Source: Sphingomonas abietis (GTDB lineage Bacteria; Pseudomonadota; Alphaproteobacteria; Sphingomonadales; Sphingomonadaceae). From it: a stretch of 64,000 nucleotides of DNA. The stretch spans positions 124,001 to 188,000 of the forward strand of contig NZ_CP115174.1 in assembly GCF_027625475.1 (NCBI RefSeq), in the 5' to 3' direction. Below the pieces are notes generated by a model, which was not told where the DNA came from, did no database searches, and saw only the letters and a list, made by a program, of their open reading frames with translations. Below are positions 58,220 through 64,000 of the stretch, piece after piece. The position numbers and the translations under genes are program-made. Every line of letters begins with the position of its first letter. Position 1 is the stretch's first letter.

Positions 58220-58996
58220 TTAGAGCGCGAAGCCCTCGCCGAGATAGAGGCGGCGCACGTCCGGATTGGCGACCAGCGCCGCCGGCGAGCCCTGGAACAG
58301 CACCTTGCCATCATAGATGATGCAGGCGCGATCGACGATGTCGAGCGTCTCGCGGACATTGTGATCGGTGATCAGCACGCCGATGTCGCGGCGCTTGAGA
58401 TCCTTCACCAGCTCGCGAATGTCGCTGATCGAGATCGGATCGATGCCCGCGAACGGCTCGTCGAGCAGCATGATCGTCGGATCGCCGGCCAGCGCGCGGG
58501 CGATCTCGCAGCGGCGGCGCTCGCCGCCCGACAGCGCGGTCGCCTTCGAGTCGCGCAGATGCTCGATGTGGAATTCGGCGAGCAGGGTGTCGAGCCGCTC
58601 GGCGCGGCGGCCGGGATCGGGCTCGGACAGCTCGAGCACCGACGCGATGTTCTGGCCGACCGTCAGGCCGCGAAAGATCGAGGTCTCCTGCGGCAGATAG
58701 CCGAGGCCGAGGATCGCGCGCCGGTACATCGGCAGCGCGGTGATATCCTCGCCATCGAGCAGGATGCGGCCGGCATCGGGCTTGACCAGGCCCATCACCG
58801 AATAGAAGCAGGTCGTCTTGCCGGCGCCGTTGGGGCCGAGCAGGCCGACCACCTCGCCGCGTGCCACCTCCAGGCTGACATCCTGCAGCACCGGGCGGCC
58901 GTCATAGGCCTTGGCGATCGAGACGATCGACAGCGCGCGGGTGGACGGCCGCGCCGGAGACGCGCTTTCGCGAGGGGTGAGGATCGTGTCGTTCAT
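58220..58996 (-). CDS. lptB: LPS export ABC transporter ATP-binding protein LptB
   Basis: A 258-residue ABC ATPase. Walker A GPNGAGKTT is at residues 54-62, Q-loop in LPQETSIFRGLTV, signature LSGGERRRCEIARAL, Walker B IMLLDEPFAGIDP. YLPQE..IFR is characteristic of LptB. With LptF and LptG it powers extraction of LPS from the inner membrane. It lies between lptA and rpoN, on the same strand. Confidence 0.95.
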   Translation of the reverse strand: MNDTILTPRESASPARPSTRALSIVSIAKAYDGRPVLQDVSLEVARGEVVGLLGPNGAGKTTCFYSVMGLVKPDAGRILLDGEDITALPMYRRAILGLGYLPQETSIFRGLTVGQNIASVLELSEPDPGRRAERLDTLLAEFHIEHLRDSKATALSGGERRRCEIARALAGDPTIMLLDEPFAGIDPISISDIRELVKDLKRRDIGVLITDHNVRETLDIVDRACIIYDGKVLFQGSPAALVANPDVRRLYLGEGFAL

Positions 58997-59098
58997 GGCT
59001 GGCCTTGTCTGCCTGCGCGCATGTGGCAGGCTTCGTGCATGGCGATCAAGCCCCCGCGTGGTCGGGGCCGGCAGGGGCGAGGGTGGTGCCGGAAGCGC

Positions 59099-59731
59099 CT
59101 ATTGGCCGGCCGGCTTGGTCGCGGAGGGCTTGGCGGCGGCGGTGCCGTCATTCTTCTGCGGGACGGTGAAGCGGCCGGAGACGCGGCCGCCCTTGCCGCT
59201 GGTGCCGTTGCCGCCGACCGCGCCGCCATCCATCACCGCCTGGTTGGTGTCGAGATTGATGACCAGCCGGCCGCCGCGCACGGTGCTGGCATTGGCGCCG
59301 GTGCGATCGAGCGTGACGTTGCCGATCATCGTCACCAGCCGCTTGTCGAGATCGTAGATGCCGTACTGGCCGTGCGCCACCTCGGTCGGCCGGGTGACGA
59401 CGACATGGCCGGTGGCATCCAGCCGATGCACCTGCGCGCCGCCGCCGGGGCCGCCGCTGTTCGCCATGCTGCCGGTGTAATTGGCGGTGACGCGATCGGC
59501 GGTCAGCGTCATGTCCTGCTGCACCGCCTTGACGCTGCCGGTCAGGAAGGCGCGATGCTCGAGATCATGGACCTCCATATGGTCCGCGTCGAAATCGACC
59601 GGGGCGTTGCTGTTATGCTTCGCCTGCTGCTGCTGCTGCTGCGCGTGGGCGGAACCCGCGATCATCAGGCCCGCCAGCAGCAGGGCGCCGGGCGTCAGGG
59701 GGAGGAGCGGCGCGGCGCGGCGGATCGTCAT
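59099..59731 (-). CDS. lptA: LPS transport periplasmic protein LptA
   Basis: A 210-residue protein with a signal peptide (LLPLTPGALLLAGLMIAGSAHA) followed by a Gln-rich spacer and an OstA-type beta-jellyroll: VDFDADHMEVHDLEHRAFLTGSV, DMTLTADRVTANYTG and DKRLVTMIGNVTLDR. It forms the periplasmic bridge for LPS. The ATG overlaps the lptC stop by 4 bases. The Gly/Lys-rich tail is longer than in E. coli LptA. Confidence 0.9.
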   Translation of the reverse strand: MTIRRAAPLLPLTPGALLLAGLMIAGSAHAQQQQQQAKHNSNAPVDFDADHMEVHDLEHRAFLTGSVKAVQQDMTLTADRVTANYTGSMANSGGPGGGAQVHRLDATGHVVVTRPTEVAHGQYGIYDLDKRLVTMIGNVTLDRTGANASTVRGGRLVINLDTNQAVMDGGAVGGNGTSGKGGRVSGRFTVPQKNDGTAAAKPSATKPAGQ

Positions 59732-60399
59732 TTCGGCGATGTGCCGTTTCGCTGGGTGATATGCAAGCGGGCATGGCCATTCAGCACCACCACATGGCTG
59801 TCGAGATCGGCCTGCAGCTGGTCCGCGCTGAAGTTGCCGAGCGGCATCGTGCCGGTCACCGGATTGCGGCTGGCGAGCTTGCGGGTCTGCATGTCGAGAT
59901 CGACGTCATGGGTATCGAGGCGATAGCCATCGGCGCTGTGGAAGGTGACGGGGCCGTTCAGCCCGACCTTCTGGTTGTCCATATTATAGGTGCCCGTCGG
60001 CGCGACGATCGTCGCCGGGCCACCCTGCAAGGCGATCTTGGCGGCCAGCGTATTGAGCTTCACCACCGGATCGGCCGAGGTCTGCTGGACGGCGGAGAGC
60101 GCGGTCAGCGAGAAAGGCTGCCCCTTGCTGTCCTCGCCGCGATAGAGCGCCTGGCTCACCCGCATCCGCTCCTTGGCGACGGCGACGCGATCCTTCGAGA
60201 GCACGAACGAAATGTCGCGCCCCGAGGTCAGCGGCGCAAAGCCGAGGGCGAGCACCAGCACCAGCACCGAGGCGGGCAGCGTGATCCGCGCCACTGCGAT
60301 GATGCGATCATGGCTCGATCCCGGCATCGCCCAGGCGCGCCGCTTCCGCCGCTCGACGAGCCCGATGTCGGACAGCGTGCCGGCAAGGGGTTCAGGCAT
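59728..60399 (-). CDS. lptC: LPS export periplasmic protein LptC
   Basis: A 223-residue protein: a cytoplasmic N-terminus of about 35 residues, one TM helix (ITLPASVLVLVLALGFAPLT) and a periplasmic beta-jellyroll with AAKIALQGGPATIVAPTGTYNM and PVTFHSADGYRLDTHDVDLDM. It anchors the LptB2FG complex to LptA. ATG 60399 (MPEPLAG) is the natural start; upstream sequence belongs to the exonuclease gene, whose stop is 9 bases away. Confidence 0.88.
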   Translation of the reverse strand: MPEPLAGTLSDIGLVERRKRRAWAMPGSSHDRIIAVARITLPASVLVLVLALGFAPLTSGRDISFVLSKDRVAVAKERMRVSQALYRGEDSKGQPFSLTALSAVQQTSADPVVKLNTLAAKIALQGGPATIVAPTGTYNMDNQKVGLNGPVTFHSADGYRLDTHDVDLDMQTRKLASRNPVTGTMPLGNFSADQLQADLDSHVVVLNGHARLHITQRNGTSPK

Positions 60400-60407
60400 G
60401 ATGGCGC

Positions 60408-61028
60408 TCAGGCATGCGCGAAGATGTCGATTTCCGGCCAGCCGGCGAGATCGAGCTCGGCGCGCGCGGGGAGGAAGTCGAAGCAGGCCTGGGCCAGATG
60501 CATCCGCCCTTCGCGAATCAGCCGCGCGTCCAGCTTCTCCTTCATCGCGTGGAGGAAGCGGACGTCGGAGGCGGCATAATCCTTCTGCGCGTCGGACAGG
60601 TCGGGCGCGCCCCAGTCGGACGATTGCTGGACCTTGGAGACCTCCTGGCCGAGCAGCTCGCGCACCAGTTCCTTCAGCCCGTGGCGGTCGGTGTAGGTGC
60701 GGATCAGCCGGCTGGCGATCTTGGTGCAATAGACCGGCGCCGCCACGGTATCGAGATAATGGCGGATCGCGGCGAGATCGAAGCGGGCGAAATGGTAGAG
60801 CTTCAGCCGATCGGGATCGCCCAGCACCGCACGCAGATTCGGCGCGGCATAGTCGCTGCCCGGCGCGAAGCGGACGAGATGCTCGTCGCCGCCGCCGTCC
60901 GAGATCTGCACCACGCAGAGCCGGTCGCGCGGGGTGATGAGCCCCATCGTCTCGGTATCGACAGCCACCGAGGCGCCCGGCGCGAACACGTCGGCAGGCA
61001 GGTCTTCTTCATGGAAATATACGGTCAT
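60408..61028 (-). CDS. Ribonuclease D-like 3'-5' exonuclease
   Basis: A 206-residue DEDD exonuclease. Exo I is SVAVDTETMGL (Asp, Glu), Exo II is LYHFARFDLAAI (Asp) and Exo III YAASDVRFLHAM (Tyr, Asp). It lacks the HRDC domains of full RNase D, so it is the short, single-domain type common in alphaproteobacteria. Likely role is trimming of structured RNA 3' ends. ATG 61028 (MTVYFHEEDL) is preferred to 61064, which adds 12 basic residues. Confidence 0.88.
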   Translation of the reverse strand: MTVYFHEEDLPADVFAPGASVAVDTETMGLITPRDRLCVVQISDGGGDEHLVRFAPGSDYAAPNLRAVLGDPDRLKLYHFARFDLAAIRHYLDTVAAPVYCTKIASRLIRTYTDRHGLKELVRELLGQEVSKVQQSSDWGAPDLSDAQKDYAASDVRFLHAMKEKLDARLIREGRMHLAQACFDFLPARAELDLAGWPEIDIFAHA

Positions 61029-61060
61029 GCCTCCGCGCATAGGCGTTTGGCGACGGTTGC

Positions 61061-61831
61061 TCAATGGCGCTTGGTGCGGCGCTTGCGCGCCATCATGTTG
61101 AGCGCCTCGACCCCGCCCGAAAAGGCCATCGCCGCATAGATATAACCCTTGGGCACATGGACGCCGAAGCCGTCCGCGATCAGCACCGCCCCGATCATCA
61201 GCAGGAAGCCCAGCGCGAGCATCACCACCGTCGGATTCCTGGCGATGAAATGGGCGAGCGGATCGGCGGCGACCATCATCAGGCCGACGGCGACGATCAC
61301 CGCGACGACCATGATCGGCAGATGCTCGGTCATGCCGACGGCGGTGAGGATCGAATCGATCGAGAACACGATGTCGAGCGCGATGATCTGCGCGATCGCC
61401 GCGCCGAAGGAGAGGCCGGGCTTGCCGCCGGCCATGCCCTCTTCTTCGCCGCCTTCCATCGTGTGGTGGATTTCCTTGGTCGCCTTCCAGATCAGGAACA
61501 GCCCGCCGGCGATCAGGATCAGGTCGCGCAGCGAAAAGGCGGTATCGAACGCCGGATGGCCGTCGACCAGCGGGCCATGGATGCCGAGATCGAGCAGCGG
61601 CTGGGTCAGCCCGACCAGCCAGCTGATCGTCGCCAGCAGCAGCAGCCGCAGCAGCAGCGCCAGGCCGATGCCGAGTCGGCGGGCCTTCGTCTGCTGTTCG
61701 GGCGGCAACCGATTCGAGAGAATCGAGACGAAGACGAGATTATCGATGCCGAGAACCACCTCCATCACGATGAGCGTGGCGAGGGCGGCCCAGGCGCCGG
61801 GGTCGACGAGGAGCGAGAGGATCGATGGCAT
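61061..61831 (-). CDS. TerC-family integral membrane protein
   Basis: A 256-residue protein with about seven TM helices. [15 protein letters not shown] near residue 23 and [16 protein letters not shown] near residue 150 are the paired acidic TerC motifs (G-I-D-N and S-I-D-S). The cytoplasmic loop between the halves is Glu/Gly-rich ([12 protein letters not shown]). TerC/Alx relatives are linked to manganese export and tellurite resistance; which applies here is unknown. ATG 61831 gives the standard start [11 protein letters not shown]. Confidence 0.9.
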   Translation of the reverse strand: MPSILSLLVDPGAWAALATLIVMEVVLGIDNLVFVSILSNRLPPEQQTKARRLGIGLALLLRLLLLATISWLVGLTQPLLDLGIHGPLVDGHPAFDTAFSLRDLILIAGGLFLIWKATKEIHHTMEGGEEEGMAGGKPGLSFGAAIAQIIALDIVFSIDSILTAVGMTEHLPIMVVAVIVAVGLMMVAADPLAHFIARNPTVVMLALGFLLMIGAVLIADGFGVHVPKGYIYAAMAFSGGVEALNMMARKRRTKRH

Positions 61832-62075
61832 GACCGGCCGACCGTGCCCGTAATCGGCCGGCTTCCGCAAGCATTTCGATGTTCGACCGTTGCAAACATG
61901 TCACCGGGAGACGTGCCGGCCTGAACGCACGATGAAATGGCTCGCGGCCCTGTGGATAATCAGTTATGAGTCGCAATAGGCGCGCTCTCAAGTTCCGCGC
62001 CCGGAGGCCCGCGTGCTACGCCCGGCGCGCGACCTTCCAAGAGTTATTGGGCGACCCGGGAAAGATTATTCCAGC

Positions 62076-62876
62076 ATGAGTTTTGATCGTGGGCGGCGCG
62101 GGCAGCGCGGCGGCAGGGACAAGCGCGACGGCTTCGGCGGCGACGATTTCGGTGGTGGCAGCAGCTACGGCGGCGGCGGCTTCGGTGGCGGCGACCGTTT
62201 CGGTGGCGGCGGCGGCTTCGGCGGCGGTGACCGTTTCGGCGGCGGCGGCGGTGGCGGCGATCGCTTCGGCGGCGGCGGCGGTGGTCGCGGCGGCTTCGGC
62301 GGCGGCGGCGGCGGTGGCGGCTTCGGTGGTGGTCGTGGCGGCGGCGGTGGCGGCTTCGGCGGCCCGCGCGGCGGCGGCGGCATGCCGGCCCAGGTGATTG
62401 GCGAGGCCAAGGGCACCGTCAAGTTCTTCAACGGTCAGAAGGGCTTTGGCTTCATCGTCCGTGATGATGGCGGCGAAGACGTGTTCGTTCACATCTCGGC
62501 GGTCGAGCAGGCCGGCCTCACCGGCCTCGCCGAAGGCCAGCCGCTGGCGTTCACGCTGGTCGATCGTGGTGGTCGCGTTTCGGCGTCCGACCTCAAGATC
62601 GAGGGCGATGCGCTCCCGGTCGAGGAAGCGCCCCGCGCCCCGGCCCGCCAGCTGACCGGCGAGAAGTCGTCCGGCACCGTGAAGTTCTTCAACCCGATGA
62701 AGGGTTTCGGCTTCATCCAGCGCGACGATGGCCAGCCCGATGCGTTCGTGCATATCTCGGCTGTCGAGCGTGCCGGCATGACCTCGCTCAACGAGGGTGA
62801 TCGTCTCGAGTTCGAACTCGAAGTCGATCGCCGCGGCAAGTACGCGGCCGTGAATCTGAACTCGATTCACGAATAA
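62076..62876 (+). CDS. Cold-shock protein with Gly-rich N-terminus and two CSD domains
   Basis: A 266-residue RNA/ssDNA-binding protein. Residues 1-105 are a low-complexity FGGGDRFGGGG-type repeat. Two cold-shock domains follow: KGTVKFFNGQKGFGFIVRDDG with DVFVHISAVE, and SGTVKFFNPMKGFGFIQRDDG with DAFVHISAVE, each with RNP1 (KGFGFI) and RNP2 (VFVHIS-type) motifs. Double-CSD proteins are common in alphaproteobacteria, but the long Gly-rich arm recalls eukaryotic glycine-rich RNA-binding proteins and could favour condensate formation. A strong terminator follows. Confidence 0.9.
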   Translation: MSFDRGRRGQRGGRDKRDGFGGDDFGGGSSYGGGGFGGGDRFGGGGGFGGGDRFGGGGGGGDRFGGGGGGRGGFGGGGGGGGFGGGRGGGGGGFGGPRGGGGMPAQVIGEAKGTVKFFNGQKGFGFIVRDDGGEDVFVHISAVEQAGLTGLAEGQPLAFTLVDRGGRVSASDLKIEGDALPVEEAPRAPARQLTGEKSSGTVKFFNPMKGFGFIQRDDGQPDAFVHISAVERAGMTSLNEGDRLEFELEVDRRGKYAAVNLNSIHE

Positions 62877-62903
62877 GTCTTTCCCGGAGGGGGATGCCGA
62901 AGG

Positions 62904-62940
62904 CCCGGCCCGCGCCAATGAGCGCGGGTCGGGCTTTTTC
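62904..62940 (+). terminator. Rho-independent terminator of the cold-shock gene
   Basis: GCCCGGCCCGCGC (62904-62916) pairs with GCGCGGGTCGGGC (62923-62935) and is followed by TTTTT. It lies 27 bases after the stop codon. Confidence 0.85.
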
Positions 62941-63159
62941 GATTCCCGGGCCTTTTGATGAGCAGGTCGTCGCGATTCTGGGCTGTCGTGATTCCAGGGC
63001 GTGGCGTTTCCCAGCCACGCCGGTTCGCCCGTCGCCCGTCACCCGTTGATCGGCGGCGGGGCGACGGCTTCGCGCGGTCGCCGGCTTGCCCGCTGCCAGC
63101 GCGATGGGACGATATGGCCCTTGCCGCGTTGGTGAGTCGAACCGCAAGAGGAGACGACC

Positions 63160-63366
63160 ATGTCCGACCGTAATTACAAGGTGATCGAGGTGGTGGGCAC
63201 CTCCCACAGTTCGATCGAGGACGCGATCACCGGCGCGGTCGAAAAGACGGCGGAGACGATACGCGATGTCCGCTGGTTCGAGGTGGTCGAGACCCGCGGT
63301 CATGTCGTGGACGGCAAGGTCGATCATTATCAGGTGACGTTGAAGATCGGCTTCACGCTCGAATAG
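63160..63366 (+). CDS. Dodecin family flavin-binding protein
   Basis: A 68-residue protein that matches dodecin: YKVIEVVGTSHSSIEDAITG at the start, then RWFEVVETRGHVVDGKVDHYQVTLKIGF. Dodecins assemble as dodecamers that store riboflavin, FMN or coenzyme A; the Trp in VRWFEV stacks on the flavin. GAGGAGA precedes the ATG. It stands alone between hairpins. Confidence 0.92.
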   Translation: MSDRNYKVIEVVGTSHSSIEDAITGAVEKTAETIRDVRWFEVVETRGHVVDGKVDHYQVTLKIGFTLE

Positions 63367-63438
63367 CCCGCTCTCCCCACCGCCATCGAAATCGCCTAGT
63401 CTCGGAACGGGCGGCCTCGGCCGCGTGGGCGAGGGGCG

Positions 63439-64000
63439 ATGACGATGGTGCCGATGCTGGGGTTTCTGACCTTCCCGATCATCGCGCTGCTGGTGGCGGC
63501 GTTGAAGACGTTCGGCATCAATCAGGAATATGAGCGCGCAGTCGTATTCCGGCTCGGCCGGGTCCGGGAGCCCAAGGGGCCGGGCTGGTACTGGCTGATC
63601 CCGTTCGTCGATCGCGCGGTCAAGGTCGATACCCGCACCCTCACCGTGGCGCTCGATACCCAGGAGACGGTGACCCGCGATGGCGTCGCGGTGCGGGTGA
63701 ACGCGGTATTGTGGTTCCGCGCGACCAACCCGACGCGGGTGCTGACCGTGGTCGAGGCCTGGCAACGGGCGGTGCTCCAGGCGGCGGAGACCGGGCTGCG
63801 GGACACGATCGGGCAGGCCGATCTCGATCAGCTGCTCAAGGATCGCGTCGTCATCAACGAGCGGCTGATGGGGATGCTGGCCCGGGCGGTCGAGCAATGG
63901 GGCGTCGCGGTCGACGCGGTCGAACTCAAGGATCTCGATATCCCCGAGAACATGCAGCGCGCGATCGCGCGCGAGGCCGAGGCGATTCGCGAGAAGCGCG
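63439..64000 (+). CDS. Slipin/stomatin-like SPFH (band 7) protein, partial
   Basis: The first 187 residues are seen; the rest is beyond the window. One N-terminal TM helix (LGFLTFPIIALLVAALKTFG) is followed by the band 7 domain: NQEYERAVVFRLGRVREPKGPGWYWLIPFVDRAVKVD, VTRDGVAVRVNAVLWFRATNP and DQLLKDRVVINERLMGML. This is the bacterial slipin type, which forms membrane microdomain scaffolds and is usually coded with an NfeD protein. ATG 63439 has GAGGGG close by; ATG 63445 has better spacing and may be the true start. Confidence 0.9.
   Translation, partial: MTMVPMLGFLTFPIIALLVAALKTFGINQEYERAVVFRLGRVREPKGPGWYWLIPFVDRAVKVDTRTLTVALDTQETVTRDGVAVRVNAVLWFRATNPTRVLTVVEAWQRAVLQAAETGLRDTIGQADLDQLLKDRVVINERLMGMLARAVEQWGVAVDAVELKDLDIPENMQRAIAREAEAIREKR

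Noticed and set aside
62165..62431. Proline-rich open frame antisense to the Gly-rich arm
   Set aside because: Direct consequence of GGC repeats read on the opposite strand.

Overview
The window is high-GC chromosomal DNA from an alphaproteobacterium, most likely a sphingomonad (Sphingomonadales). The gene content, the short overlapping operons and the frequent weak or GTG/TTG starts fit this, but no rRNA or tRNA gene is present to confirm it. Two blocks of ordinary chromosome flank an accessory region of about 38.5 kb with lower and uneven GC.

Left chromosomal block (1-16.6 kb): the end of an FAD-dependent oxidoreductase, a GT-C membrane glycosyltransferase, argG, an EF-hand secreted protein, a cyclopropane fatty acid synthase (cfa), rlmN, a small membrane protein flanked by two copies of a 30-bp palindrome, a secreted IalB-like protein, a beta-barrel protein, dnaN, two very short genes (one NepR-like), an MFS transporter, recF, an OmpA/EF-hand protein and gyrB. 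A strong hairpin terminator lies about 150 bp after gyrB.

Accessory region (16.7-55.2 kb), in four parts. (1) 16.7-21.8 kb is a compact bacterial ubiquitin-like conjugation locus. One operon holds a multiubiquitin-family modifier ending in Gly, an E2-fold protein without any cysteine, a fused JAMM deubiquitinase-E1 enzyme and a Cys-rich DUF6527 protein. A two-TM protein gene converges on it. Divergent to it is a regulatory operon of XRE repressor, ImmA/IrrE protease and a protein that looks like two ribbon-helix-helix units in tandem. Six GCTAA half-sites lie in the shared promoter. (2) 21.9-26.3 kb holds a gene cut by an IS3-family element, then an ATPase-HNH pair resembling the Septu anti-phage system. 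(3) 26.3-49.4 kb is a surface polysaccharide cluster (dTDP-rhamnose synthesis, glycosyltransferases, capsule-type export proteins, FkbM methyltransferase, GT61) bracketed by two direct copies of one IS701-family element, 21,980 bp apart. (4) 48.3-55.0 kb is a decayed Tn7-like transposon: the second IS701 copy is fused in frame to the C-terminal parts of TnsB and TnsC, followed by two TniQ genes, the second interrupted by an in-frame stop and ending in an IS5-like domain.

Right chromosomal block (55.2-64 kb): a ferritin-like protein, a DUF1993 protein, a probable small RNA, then rpoN, lptB, lptA, lptC, a ribonuclease D-like exonuclease and a TerC-family protein on the minus strand. A Gly-rich double cold-shock protein, a dodecin and the start of a slipin/stomatin gene follow on the plus strand.

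The best candidate for a little-studied system is the ubiquitin-like locus with its own protease-linked repressor. It sits next to a second likely defence system and transposon debris, as expected in a defence island. All functions are inferred from sequence features and recalled family knowledge; no search was run.
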